A stretch of 64,000 nucleotides of DNA from Anaerocolumna xylanovorans DSM 12503 (GCF_900143645.1 NZ_FRFD01000014.1:94290-158289); one strand, 5' to 3'; positions 33,495 through 42,105 are shown, counted from the stretch's first letter. Numbers and translations are program-made. Notes: generated from the sequence alone by a model not told the origin.

Positions 33495-33821
33495 ATGGAT
33501 ATTACATTATTTTTAATATTATTTACAGTTTGTGAGGTATTGACTCCACTTGTTGTAGAGGGGATCAAAGCTGAATTTAAAGGAATTGGAAAGTCATATA
33601 ATGCCACCCTTATTGCATTAATTGTTTCTATTGTAGTTAGCGGGCTGTGCGGGATATTCGCATATATGGCAAAAGGAATTGATTTTACTGTTGTCAACGT
33701 ATTTTATATTGGATTCCTTATGGCAGCTAATTGGCTTGGCTCAACATTGGGATATGATAAGATTAAGCAAACTTTGACAAATATAAAAAGTATAGATGCT
33801 ACTGACGTAACCAAAGAATGA
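33495..33821 (+). CDS. Holin-like membrane protein
   Basis: A 108-aa protein with two or three hydrophobic segments (residues 3-22, 38-60, about 66-86) and a charged C-terminus, the form of class II/III phage holins. RBS AAGGAG 7 nt from ATG. It is directly followed by the amidase endolysin. It should permeabilise the membrane to let the endolysin reach the wall, releasing particles by lysis. Confidence 0.7.
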   Translation: MDITLFLILFTVCEVLTPLVVEGIKAEFKGIGKSYNATLIALIVSIVVSGLCGIFAYMAKGIDFTVVNVFYIGFLMAANWLGSTLGYDKIKQTLTNIKSIDATDVTKE

Positions 33822-33912
33822 TTTTAGCTTTTTATATTGTGTTTCAGCTTTGAGAGTGGTGAACTTTAACAACTTACTGCTCTCATTTCCCATGCCTAGA
33901 AAGGATAATTTC

Positions 33913-34758
33913 ATGTTACCTATAATAAAATACTTAACTAAAACTAATTATACGGCAATGTCAAGCAGAAAAATTGAATACATAGTAATACATTATGTGG
34001 GAGCAGTTTCTTCTGCGAAAAATAATGCTATCTATTATAATTCTGTAAATAGAAATGCTTCCGCCCATTATTTCGTAGATGATACCGCAATTTATCAGGT
34101 TGTTGAAAATAAAGATAAGGCCTGGCACTGCGGCGGAGGCCTCCAGGGCACTGGGGGGCATAAATTCTATCAGCTATGCACAAATTCTAATAGTATAGGG
34201 ATTGAAATGTGTTTAGATAAACCCATGCATATATCAGATATTACTATTAAAAATGTTACAGGACTCGTCCAATATCTAATGAAAAAATACAATATTCCGG
34301 AATCAAAGGTCATCAGGCACTATGATGTAACCGGAAAACTATGTCCAGCCATGTATGTAGATGAAACAAAGTGGATGGCGTTGAAGAAAATCTTAATAGG
34401 AACAAAGGAAGCCGCTTCCGCTATAGTTCCTGCTGTTTTCAATAATTCCGGTTGGTTAAAGCGATTACAGAAAACGATTGGAGCCAAACAGACCGGAATA
34501 GCTGATGAACAGACATTAAAAAAGACTCCTACTGTTAAGCGTGGTGATAATAGTGAGGTCGTTAAACTTATACAAGAGAAGCTCAAGGAAATAGGATTTA
34601 ATCCTAATGGTGTTGATGGAGATTATGCAAATGAACCATATCATGGTATGTATAATGCTGTAATCAACTTTCAAAAATTTAAAGTAGGATTATTAAATCC
34701 AGATGGAGAATTTACTTCCGGCAAAAATTCCTGGAAGGTATTATTAGGGATTAAATAA
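33913..34758 (+). CDS. Endolysin: N-acetylmuramoyl-L-alanine amidase with peptidoglycan-binding domain
   Basis: A 281-aa protein starting at ATG 33913 (AAAGGA 8 nt upstream; the longer TTG at 33850 lacks an RBS). Residues about 18-155 are an amidase_2 domain with zinc ligands in VIHYVGA, RHYDVTGKLCPA (His and Cys) and the conserved SAHYFVDDTAIYQVV and IGIEMC. Residues about 205-275 (VKRGDNSEVVKLIQEKLKEI ... NFQKF) are a PG_binding_1 domain. It cuts the bond between muramic acid and the stem peptide. Last gene of the element. Confidence 0.9.
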   Translation: MLPIIKYLTKTNYTAMSSRKIEYIVIHYVGAVSSAKNNAIYYNSVNRNASAHYFVDDTAIYQVVENKDKAWHCGGGLQGTGGHKFYQLCTNSNSIGIEMCLDKPMHISDITIKNVTGLVQYLMKKYNIPESKVIRHYDVTGKLCPAMYVDETKWMALKKILIGTKEAASAIVPAVFNNSGWLKRLQKTIGAKQTGIADEQTLKKTPTVKRGDNSEVVKLIQEKLKEIGFNPNGVDGDYANEPYHGMYNAVINFQKFKVGLLNPDGEFTSGKNSWKVLLGIK

Positions 34759-34907
34759 TTTTCCTTTTCATTCAAAATTAAACCCAAATTCTTGTTACTA
34801 TTTCTCTTCTTTATGAAAAAATAATCCTCTTGAAATGATTAAGATTAAAAGTTATATATCATTTTTTGTCCCCTAAGACCGGTTAGCTTGCACCATGCCG
34901 GACACAC

Positions 34908-34955
34908 AACGCAAAAATGCCCGGCTGAATAAAGTCAGTCGGGCATTTTTGCGTT
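34908..34955. terminator. Strong bidirectional terminator at right end of the element
   Basis: A 21-bp stem (AACGCAAAAATGCCCGGCTGA with its complement, one G-U pair), loop ATAAAG, with A and T stretches inside. It separates the plus-strand endolysin from the minus-strand metA. The remainder of 34759-35071 is AT-rich and shows no gene; I found no direct repeat with the left end. Confidence 0.75.
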
Positions 34956-35071
34956 GTTAATTTTAAAAGATGAAATATATTTTGGTGAGTAGAGCCTTTT
35001 TAAGAGCAAAAATTCAATGAAGCTTGGTTTATAAATCATAAAGAGTTACTCTGATTATTACCAAGTACACC

Positions 35072-35977
35072 TTATAGTTCATAGGGCGTTACCTGGTACA
35101 CGTAATAATTGAGCCAGTTTGTATACAAGGCATTGGCATGTGCCCTCCAGGTAAGTTCCGGCCTTACATAGGTAAGTTCGTCCGGATAATAATTTCCCGG
35201 CAATTCTATTTCAAGGCCCTTATCTACATCCCTCTTATATTCCTTATCCAGGGTAAGCCTGTCATATTCGGGATGACCTGTAACAAATATCTGCTTACCG
35301 TTATCAGCTATTACAATGAAAGCCCCTGCTTCCTGGGACTTTGCAAGGATTGTAAGTTCCGGCTTCTTTAATATTTCCTCGGTAGATACGGTTGTGTATC
35401 TGGAATGAGGTGCATAAAAGACATCATCAAATCCTCTGACTAACGGTATCTTGCGGTTTAATACATGGTGCTTGTAGACACCGAATAATTTTTTCTCCAG
35501 ATTTACCTTGGGGATACCATAATGATAGTAAAGCCCTGCCTGGGCTCCCCAGCATATATGGAAGGTGGAAGTTACATTGGCCTTTGACCAATCCATGATA
35601 GTCTTTAATTCTTCCCAGTATGTAACCTCCTCGAATTCCATCTGCTCTACCGGTGCTCCTGTGATAATCAAACCGTCGAATTTCAGATGCTTCACTTCGT
35701 CAAAATTAAGATAGAACTGGTCCAGATGATTGGAGGCGGTGTTCTTTCCAACATAGGAGGCTGTTGTCAGCAGAGTAATATCAACCTGTAAAGGAGTATT
35801 GGATAAGCTGCGCAGAAGCTGTACCTCTGTATCCTCCTTTAACGGCATGAGATTTAAAATGGCTATACGAAGCGGACGGATGTCCTGATGAATAGCCCTG
35901 GCTTTATCCATAATAAATATATTTTCATCTTCCAGCACACGTTTTGCCGGTAATTCACTTTGTACCTTTATTGGCAT
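35072..35977 (-). CDS. metA: Homoserine O-acetyltransferase (MetA family)
   Basis: A 301-aa MetA-type enzyme that activates homoserine for methionine synthesis. Catalytic Cys142 (HICWGAQAG), His235 and Glu237 (TGHPEYDR) are all present. Residue 111, in ITGAPVE, is Glu. Published work on Bacillus cereus MetA showed that Glu at 111 favours acetyl-CoA and Gly favours succinyl-CoA, so acetyl transfer is expected despite the common succinyltransferase name. Good RBS; monocistronic. It is the first host gene right of the phage-derived element. Confidence 0.92.
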   Translation of the reverse strand: MPIKVQSELPAKRVLEDENIFIMDKARAIHQDIRPLRIAILNLMPLKEDTEVQLLRSLSNTPLQVDITLLTTASYVGKNTASNHLDQFYLNFDEVKHLKFDGLIITGAPVEQMEFEEVTYWEELKTIMDWSKANVTSTFHICWGAQAGLYYHYGIPKVNLEKKLFGVYKHHVLNRKIPLVRGFDDVFYAPHSRYTTVSTEEILKKPELTILAKSQEAGAFIVIADNGKQIFVTGHPEYDRLTLDKEYKRDVDKGLEIELPGNYYPDELTYVRPELTWRAHANALYTNWLNYYVYQVTPYEL

Positions 35978-36032
35978 ACTAACCTCTTTTCTAAGTATCC
36001 AATCTTTGATTGGATACTCGTTAATAGAATTA

Positions 36033-38006
36033 TTACTCTCCCTGTTTCACCATTTTAAGTAACTCATCCTCTGTGATTATCTGTATCCCAAGCTCTTTTG
36101 CCTTCTTATTTTTGGAAGAAGAAGAGAGATTATCATTGTTTATCAGATAATCGGTTTTGGCTGTCACCGATCCGGTTACCTTGGCCCCCATTTCTTCTAA
36201 AAGCTCCTTTAAGGCATTCCTGTTTTCAAACTGCTCCAAAGAACCGGTAATTACAAAGGTTTTTCCCATCAGGGCGGAAGGAACTGTTTCTGTTTCTTTT
36301 TCCTGTATCTCAAGGGTTATTTCTTTCAGTAATTCTGCAATCATCTTTTGATTGCTTTCTTTCTTCATGAAATCCACAAAAGCCGTTGCTATAACATCAC
36401 CGACACCGTTTATTCCGGTAAGCCTTTCTGCTTCTGCTGTCTGAATGAGAGTAAAATCACTCTGGTATTCACGGCAGATCAGCTTTGCTGTGGACAGACC
36501 GATTCCCGGTATTCCAAGGCTGTAAAGAAATCTCGCTGCTGTGGTATTTCTTGCCTTGTTTACAGAAGCTATGAGATTTTGATAGGACTTCTCCCCAAAA
36601 CCCTCCATTTCTGTTATGATGTCCTTATATTCTTCCAAATGAAAGAGACCGGATACCTCATGAATGATACCCTTGCTTAAGAACTTTTCGATAGTAGCTT
36701 CTGAAAGCCCTTCGATATTCATAGCATCCCTGCCTACAAAATGGGTAAGGGATTTGATTTTTTTTGCAAGACATTCTTCATTTGTACAGACAAGTACCTT
36801 TACATCGTTTTCTTCTTTTATCTTTGTCTCCTGGCCGCATACGGGACATTTGTCCGGTATCATAATATTACCGCTTTGTGTTACGTTCTCTGCCACCTGT
36901 GGAATTATCATATTAGCCTTGTATACTTTGATGGTGTCACCGATACCAAGCTTAAGTCCTTCCATTATGCTGATATTATGAAGACTGGCACGGCTTACTG
37001 TCGTACCTTCCAGTTCAACCGGCTCAAAGACCGCTATTGGGTTAATAAGCCCTGTTCTGGAAGCACTCCACTCAATCTCCCTTAATTCCGTTTCCTTTAT
37101 TTCATCCTTCCATTTAAAAGCAATGGAGTCTCTCGGAAACTTTGCTGTTGAGCCTAAGGAGACTCCATAGGCAATATCATCATAGGTTAGAACAAGTCCG
37201 TCCGAGGGCACATCCAAAGACGGAATCCTGGCTGCAAACCAGGCAACCGTATCCTCAAGGCTCTCCCTGGTTACTGTCTTACTTTCCACCGTATCAAAGC
37301 CTATACCCTGGAGCCACTGAAGCTGTTTTTCTCTGGAATTCTGAAAGTCGTCCACATTATCCGCTTTTACCAAAGTAAAGGCATAGTAATTTACATTTCG
37401 CTTTGCCGTTATCTCATTATTTAACTGTCTTACGCTGCCGCTGCACAGGTTTCTGGGATTTTTGTACTTTGCTTCTGTCTCCGGGATTTCTTCATTCATT
37501 TTTTCAAAATCAGAGTAACGGATTACCGCCTCTCCTCTTAATACAAGTTCACCGGTATAGGGGATTGTATGAGGCAGATTCTTAAATACTTTTGCGTTAT
37601 TGGTAACAAGTTCCCCAATCTCACCATTTCCTCGTGTTACTGCCTGAAAAAGCTTTCCTTCCCGATAGGTTAATACAATAGTCAGCCCGTCCATTTTCCA
37701 GGAAAGCAATCCCTTTTGGTTATCAAGCCAGTCCTTAAGATTTTCTGTTTCCTTGGTCTTATCAAGGGATAACATTGGTGATTCATGCCTCATCTTTGGC
37801 AGTTCGCTTAGTACTTCATATCCTACTTTTATTGTAGGACTTCCGGTTAATACTGTTTTTGTTTCCTGTTCCAGCATGAGCAGTTCGTTATAGAGCTTAT
37901 CGTATTCATAATTGCTTATTATTTCACGATCTTCCTGCTCATATGCTCTCCCTGCTTCATTCAACAGTTTAACAAGCTCTTTTTGCCTCTCCAGTTTCTC
38001 CTTCAT
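36033..38006 (-). CDS. ligA: NAD-dependent DNA ligase
   Basis: A 657-aa protein with LigA domain order: N-terminal helical part, adenylation domain with catalytic Lys104 in WKMDG, OB-fold, a four-Cys zinc site (CPVCG ... CTNEECLAKK, about 390-415), helix-hairpin-helix repeats and a C-terminal BRCT domain (about 580-655). It joins nicks in DNA with NAD as cofactor. The residue two before the catalytic Lys is Ser where classical enzymes such as E. coli LigA have Glu (ELKLDG), so this may be one of the divergent clostridial LigA variants. Whether another ligA exists outside the window is unknown. Confidence 0.9.
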   Translation of the reverse strand: MKEKLERQKELVKLLNEAGRAYEQEDREIISNYEYDKLYNELLMLEQETKTVLTGSPTIKVGYEVLSELPKMRHESPMLSLDKTKETENLKDWLDNQKGLLSWKMDGLTIVLTYREGKLFQAVTRGNGEIGELVTNNAKVFKNLPHTIPYTGELVLRGEAVIRYSDFEKMNEEIPETEAKYKNPRNLCSGSVRQLNNEITAKRNVNYYAFTLVKADNVDDFQNSREKQLQWLQGIGFDTVESKTVTRESLEDTVAWFAARIPSLDVPSDGLVLTYDDIAYGVSLGSTAKFPRDSIAFKWKDEIKETELREIEWSASRTGLINPIAVFEPVELEGTTVSRASLHNISIMEGLKLGIGDTIKVYKANMIIPQVAENVTQSGNIMIPDKCPVCGQETKIKEENDVKVLVCTNEECLAKKIKSLTHFVGRDAMNIEGLSEATIEKFLSKGIIHEVSGLFHLEEYKDIITEMEGFGEKSYQNLIASVNKARNTTAARFLYSLGIPGIGLSTAKLICREYQSDFTLIQTAEAERLTGINGVGDVIATAFVDFMKKESNQKMIAELLKEITLEIQEKETETVPSALMGKTFVITGSLEQFENRNALKELLEEMGAKVTGSVTAKTDYLINNDNLSSSSKNKKAKELGIQIITEDELLKMVKQGE

Positions 38007-38037
38007 ATCCCTTTTTGATACCCTTCCTGTCTATAGT

Positions 38038-39039
38038 TTACTTTTTTCTGCCGCTGCCCCGCATCTTTCCCTTGGCAGCAGTATTCTCTTTATGACTGAA
38101 TGTTCTTTTGGTATTAGCATCCTTTTTGATATTAACGTCCCTTTTGGTACTAACACCTTTTTTGGTATTAATATCTTTTTTAGTATTAATATCTTTTTTA
38201 GTATTAATATCTTTTTTAGTATTAATATTCTTGGGGGCCGGTCTGTTCTCTGTATATTTCTCATCTATAATTACTTCATTTACAGAGTCTTTGATAGCTT
38301 CTGTGAGACCAGCAATTTCCCTCTCCGTTACATTCCGGTATCCGCCTATCTGCAAATGCCCAAGCTGGATATTCATAATACGGATCCTTTTTAGTGTCAG
38401 AACCTTGTATCCTAAGTGTTCACACATTCTCCTGATTTGGCGGTTAAGTCCCTGGGTAAGGATTATCTGAAAGGTATATTTATCCAATGCTTTTATATTA
38501 CAGGGTCTTGTAACCGTGTCAAGAATCGGAACACCTTCTGCCATTTTCTTTAAAAAGTCTGCCGTAATAGGCTTATCTATGGTAACTATATATTCCTTTT
38601 CATGATAATTGCCTGCCCGCAGAATTTTATTCACAATACTGCCGTCATTTGTCAGCAAAATTAATCCTTCGGAGTCTTTATCCAGTCTTCCGATGGGATA
38701 TATTCTTTTATCAAACTTCAGGAAATCTATGATATTGTCCTTTTCCCGCCTGTCAGTGGTACAGACGATTCCTCTGGGTTTATTAAGCGCAATAAAGACA
38801 AGTCGGTTTTCTCTTTTAACGGGCAGCCCGTTTAAGAGTACGGTCTGTCCTTCTGTTACCTTCATACCAAGCTCCGCCGGCACTCCATCTACCGATACCT
38901 GCCCTTTTTCTATAAGCTTGTCAGCTTCCCTTCTGGAGCAGGCTCCCGAATCACTTAAATAACGGTTCAGCCTTATACCTTCTTCTCCTGTTGCTGGCGT
39001 TTCATCTATCTGTAATAATTTTTTCGTTCTCTTTGCCAT
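38038..39039 (-). CDS. rRNA pseudouridine synthase, RluF/RluB family, with basic repeat tail
   Basis: A 333-aa protein: S4 RNA-binding domain (about 22-75, LNRYLSDSGACSRREADKLI), then an RsuA/RluB/RluF-type catalytic domain with the Asp in GRLDKDSEGLILLTNDG and the ending GLNRQIRRMCEHLGY. The motif set fits RluF-like enzymes of 23S rRNA. The last 75 residues are unusual: six-residue KDINTK repeats followed by degenerate copies and a Lys/Arg-rich end, encoded by 18-bp tandem repeats. Overlaps nothing; stops 31 bp before ligA's start. Confidence 0.85.
   Translation of the reverse strand: MAKRTKKLLQIDETPATGEEGIRLNRYLSDSGACSRREADKLIEKGQVSVDGVPAELGMKVTEGQTVLLNGLPVKRENRLVFIALNKPRGIVCTTDRREKDNIIDFLKFDKRIYPIGRLDKDSEGLILLTNDGSIVNKILRAGNYHEKEYIVTIDKPITADFLKKMAEGVPILDTVTRPCNIKALDKYTFQIILTQGLNRQIRRMCEHLGYKVLTLKRIRIMNIQLGHLQIGGYRNVTEREIAGLTEAIKDSVNEVIIDEKYTENRPAPKNINTKKDINTKKDINTKKDINTKKGVSTKRDVNIKKDANTKRTFSHKENTAAKGKMRGSGRKK
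38103..38229. repeat. 18-bp tandem repeats within the rluF-like gene
   Basis: Near-perfect 18-bp units (AGTATTAATATCTTTTTT on the plus strand) repeated about four times, with decayed copies to the left. They encode the KDINTK tail. In-frame unit length suggests expansion and contraction without frameshift. Confidence 0.85.
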
Positions 39040-39100
39040 AACGGCTCCTATCTGATACTTGTATTATTATACAAATACGTCTCAATTATTATAAGCTGAT

Positions 39101-39172
39101 ACCCATGCATATCACAATCTTGCTTACGATATTGCATAAATAATGGGTGTGAAAAATACAATGCGTTTTTCA
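39101..39172. repeat. Intergenic structured repeat, copy B (divergent)
   Basis: Starts ACCCATGCATATC, keeps GTGTGAAAAAT in the middle, but its hairpin arms (ATATC...GATAT) are shorter than in copies A and C. Lies between rluF-like gene and the 262-aa secreted protein. Confidence 0.5.
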
Positions 39173-39234
39173 GGCTATATTTCTTTATTATAACAGTCCA
39201 TGGAAAAAAGTACAAGCATCTTGGGGGAAAGAAA

Positions 39235-39280
39235 CAGCGAAGCTCCGGAAAATGCATCGCATTATCCGAGAACTTCGCTG
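39235..39280 (-). terminator. Terminator of the 262-aa gene
   Basis: CAGCGAAG...CTTCGCTG, about 20 bp imperfect stem, followed on the minus strand by TTTCTTTC. It lies 25 bp after the gene's stop codon. Confidence 0.65.
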
Positions 39281-39305
39281 CAATAATAGCAGATATTAAT
39301 TTTTA

Positions 39306-40094
39306 TTATTCGTTTGCAGAAACATTCTTCGCAGAATCTTCCAGCTTTGTATAAAACTCTGACAGAGAAGCATCCGTCTTAAGCGCAGTCTTAAACTTAT
39401 CATTTACAGAAAAGATTAGTTCCTCAACATCAGAAGACGCACGAAGCTTTGTAAGAAATCCTTCCGTCTTTTCATCAATCTTGCCAAGATAAATATATAA
39501 CTTTCCGTCATTGTTGGTCTTTACATAGTATTCATTCATGCCCGGTGCAGGAGTATCTATACTGGATAATTTGAGGTCATAATATACATAGACCACATAA
39601 GAGCCATCTTCCGGTCCCTTTTTCGTATAGCAGTCTATATTCTCATACTTATCAATGTATTTTGTCTTTCTGTTAATATCTTTTATATCCAAAAGCTCTG
39701 TGTTATCTACTATATCCTCAAATTTTTCAATCTTTCCGCTTAACTTTGCATTCAAATATTTCGTAATAAGTGCATTAATTTCTTCGTTTTCATTTTTTTG
39801 TAAAGGGTTACTTTCTACTGAAAACAAATTATCCCCATTTGCTGTATCTGAAGCAGGGGTTGGAGTCAGAGCATCTGTATTGAATATGGATGCTGAAGCC
39901 ACAGCTGCTTTCGGAGTAGCATCATCGGAGGCATTACCGCTTTCTTCTGTGTCAGAAGCATTTAAGATTTTCGCCTGTCTTTCTACCGCAGTAGATTTGT
40001 TTTGTTCTTCTCTGGTGATGGAAAATGTAACCATTCCAATTCCCATAGTACAAACAGTAACCATTGCAATTATCTTTTTATATCTAAGTTTCAT
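39306..40094 (-). CDS. Secreted or membrane-anchored protein of unknown function
   Basis: A 262-aa protein starting at ATG 40094 with AAAGGAG 7-8 nt upstream. One N-terminal hydrophobic segment (residues 8-26) serves as signal anchor; an Asp/Ser/Thr-rich linker (30-95) follows; the C-terminal 160 residues form a compact domain with FEDIVDNTELLDIKDIN and VYVYYDLKLSSIDTPAPGMN. This resembles clostridial surface proteins of the NTF2-like kind, but the identity is not established. Monocistronic with its own terminator. Confidence 0.65.
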   Translation of the reverse strand: MKLRYKKIIAMVTVCTMGIGMVTFSITREEQNKSTAVERQAKILNASDTEESGNASDDATPKAAVASASIFNTDALTPTPASDTANGDNLFSVESNPLQKNENEEINALITKYLNAKLSGKIEKFEDIVDNTELLDIKDINRKTKYIDKYENIDCYTKKGPEDGSYVVYVYYDLKLSSIDTPAPGMNEYYVKTNNDGKLYIYLGKIDEKTEGFLTKLRASSDVEELIFSVNDKFKTALKTDASLSEFYTKLEDSAKNVSANE

Positions 40095-40273
40095 TGTTAT
40101 CTCCTTTAAACTGTTCCAATCAATAATACATAGCAACTATAATATATGATAACAGACATTAGGAGATTTTGCAATACATTAATTTTATTTTCTGTAACAT
40201 ATTTAATAATTCCGTAACAATTTATGGCACATTATGGCATTTTTCCTATTTTTCGAAAAATTTAAAAAATTGC

Positions 40274-40302
40274 TTGCCCAAATACAAAATTTATTGTAGA
40301 AT
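40274..40302 (+). promoter_or_regulatory. Promoter of tRNA-Arg
   Basis: TTGCCC, 17-bp spacer, TAGAAT, ending 8 bp before the tRNA 5' end. Confidence 0.6.
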
Positions 40303-40310
40303 GTGTTTAT

Positions 40311-40383
40311 GCATCTATAGCTCAGTGGATAGAGCAGAAGCTTCCGAAGCTTCGTGTCGGGGGTTCGAGTCCCTTTAGGTGCA
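40311..40383 (+). tRNA. tRNA-Arg (anticodon CCG)
   Basis: A 73-nt cloverleaf: acceptor GCATCTA/TAGGTGC with one G-U pair, D-loop AGCTCAGTGGATAGAGC, anticodon stem GAAGC/GCTTC with loop TTCCGAA (anticodon CCG, reads CGG), T-loop GGTTCGAGTCC. Discriminator A. Not CCA-encoded. A T run follows directly as terminator. Confidence 0.96.
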
Positions 40384-40411
40384 TTTTTTGTTGCCTTTTT
40401 TTATGATTCTC

Positions 40412-40981
40412 TCATTCATTACCGGAAACTTTTAACTTCTCAAAACACTCCTTGCACAGTGCCCGGTATTTCTCATTTCCGCCAATATCTATCTGCTCCC
40501 CTTTTGTCATTACTCTTCCGTTTTGATCAAACCTGGCATTAATTGTAGCTTTCTTTCCGCATTTACATACCGTTTTAATTTCCTGGATACTTTCAGAGAG
40601 CTCAACCAGTCTTTTGCTTCCGGGAAAAAGATGCTGGGTAAAATCGATTAACAGCCCAAAGCACATAACCGGCACCTTAAAGGATATCTGATACAATTCA
40701 TTTACCTGTTCTTCACTTAAAAACTGTGCCTCGTCCACCATAACTACATCCGTTTTATCTATATCAAAGCAAGAATAAACAGAGCTGGAATCATCAAGGG
40801 TAATGCAGTCACTTTGAATACCCACTCTGGATCTTATAATGGATTCTCCGTCTCTGTCATCTACCTTTGGCTTTATTAATAAGACCCTGAACCCCTGCTC
40901 CTCATAATTATGCTTAATCATTAACAAATTGGCTGATTTGCTGCTGTTCATACAGCCGTATTTAAAATATAATTTAGACAT
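40412..40981 (-). CDS. tdk: Thymidine kinase
   Basis: A 189-aa type II thymidine kinase (start ATG 40981 after GGAGGAAG). P-loop region YGCMNSSKSANLL, Walker B-like VVMVDEAQFL, the substrate lasso region, and a zinc site with CKCGKK and CKEC. It phosphorylates thymidine for salvage. The P-loop has Ser where the classical SGKS has Gly; such SSKS forms occur in clostridial enzymes as I recall, so activity is expected. Confidence 0.9.
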   Translation of the reverse strand: MSKLYFKYGCMNSSKSANLLMIKHNYEEQGFRVLLIKPKVDDRDGESIIRSRVGIQSDCITLDDSSSVYSCFDIDKTDVVMVDEAQFLSEEQVNELYQISFKVPVMCFGLLIDFTQHLFPGSKRLVELSESIQEIKTVCKCGKKATINARFDQNGRVMTKGEQIDIGGNEKYRALCKECFEKLKVSGNE

Positions 40982-41110
40982 TCTTCCTCCGCCTGTTCTT
41001 AAAAGATTACTTATGTACCTTAAGTCATAAACAATTATATCCGCTGCGGTATAATAATGCAAGCAAGAGCTGATACCGGTTTAAGGCAGCCACAGAGAAT
41101 ATTCCCTAAG

Positions 41111-41200
41111 ACAGATGATGGTTTTAGCTTATATTTTCTGTGTTTTCCTTCTGGAATCACACCATGGACCTTTCTAAAAATATAAGTTAAAACCATCTGT
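41111..41200. other. Long imperfect hairpin between tdk and DUF421 gene
   Basis: ACAGATGATGGTTTTAGCTT (41111-41130) continues to ATATTTT and pairs with the mirrored sequence ending AAACCATCTGT at 41200; one 3-nt bulge and few mismatches over about 24 bp. It follows the DUF421 gene's stop on the minus strand, so it may be its terminator, or the ends of a small inserted element. Confidence 0.5.
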
Positions 41201-41219
41201 ATTTTGTAAATATGGTATT

Positions 41220-41930
41220 TTACTGAAACATATCATTTTTTGATACACTCTGAACCTTTACGTAAAGATTTAACTGGTTATTGCTGCTGTCACAGGTTGC
41301 AAGCATTACTTCTTTTATATCCTTGATTCCCTGGGCATGCATCTGCTTCTCCAGCCAGGCTTCGTTTTTCCCTGCCCACTTTAGATTATCCTGTAAAATC
41401 TTGCCGTCAATAATGACATTTGCCATAGGAAAACTCTGGGTCGGATTCAGGTTCATATCTTCCGGCGTAACGGGCCTGTTTTTTACCATGGGAAGGATAC
41501 TTAACTTTCCGTTGGATTCCAATACTGCCGTATGCACTTCACTTAAATCAAAGTAGCCGCATACCCTGCACATAGAAAGGAATTCATCAACATCTATTTT
41601 GGCTTTCAGCATATTTTTTTCATATATCTTCCCATCTTGATACAGAATGAGAGAATGTCCTTCAAAAAACCTTCGTAATTTAATAGATTTACAGGTGAGA
41701 AGTGATATTATAATGCAAACTGCAGCATAGATGACCATAGCAAGAAGCGGCCTTCTATAGTCATCCTCCAGCGAAGTAGCCATTTCTGCAGCAATAGATC
41801 CGATGGTTATGCTTATTATATAATCAAACATACTAAGCTCTGACATTTCACGATCGCCCATAAGCTTGGTTAATATAAACAGAACTACAAGCGACCCCAT
41901 TGATAAGAATGCAATTTTCAAAAATTCCAT
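41220..41930 (-). CDS. DUF421 family membrane protein (YetF/YcaP-like)
   Basis: A 236-aa protein starting at ATG 41930 (AAGGAGG). Three N-terminal membrane helices (about 3-80), including ELSMFDYIISITIGSIAAEM, then two cytoplasmic repeats typical of DUF421: FFEGHSLILYQDGKIYEKNM and VIIDGKILQDNLKWAGKNEA. Family members in Bacillus are linked to spore or envelope functions. No operon partner. Confidence 0.85.
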   Translation of the reverse strand: MEFLKIAFLSMGSLVVLFILTKLMGDREMSELSMFDYIISITIGSIAAEMATSLEDDYRRPLLAMVIYAAVCIIISLLTCKSIKLRRFFEGHSLILYQDGKIYEKNMLKAKIDVDEFLSMCRVCGYFDLSEVHTAVLESNGKLSILPMVKNRPVTPEDMNLNPTQSFPMANVIIDGKILQDNLKWAGKNEAWLEKQMHAQGIKDIKEVMLATCDSSNNQLNLYVKVQSVSKNDMFQ

Positions 41931-42020
41931 AGCTTTATTCCTCCTTGGGATTAAATTCACCTAATAGGATGTACAAATGCATTGAAATTATGAAAATATA
42001 TTTTGAATAATGTTTTCTCT

Positions 42021-42105
42021 TTCACACTAACACCCATGCATATCGCAGGTCCTCCTGCGATACTGCTTAAATAGAAATGTGAAAAATATTTTTTATTTTT
42101 CACAC
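42021..42105. repeat. Intergenic structured repeat, copy C
   Basis: TTCACACTAACACCCATGCA, hairpin with arms TATCGCAGG/CCTGCGATA, then GTGAAAAAT/ATTTTTCAC. It touches the stop codon of the minus-strand DUF5688-like gene, as copy A does with its gene. Arms differ from copy A (TTTCGCAAGT) at paired positions on both sides, preserving the stem. Confidence 0.7.

Noticed and set aside
38158..38229. CRISPR-like array
   Set aside because: 18-bp units are directly adjacent without spacers and are in frame within a coding region.
38108..38470. Plus-strand 120-aa hydrophobic frame opposite the rluF-like gene
   Set aside because: Generated by the 18-bp repeats read on the other strand; no RBS.
40311..40383. 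tRNA-Arg as attachment site of the element
   Set aside because: It is over 5 kb from the right end with metA, ligA and other host genes between; no duplicated 3' end of the tRNA is seen at 4.4-5 kb.
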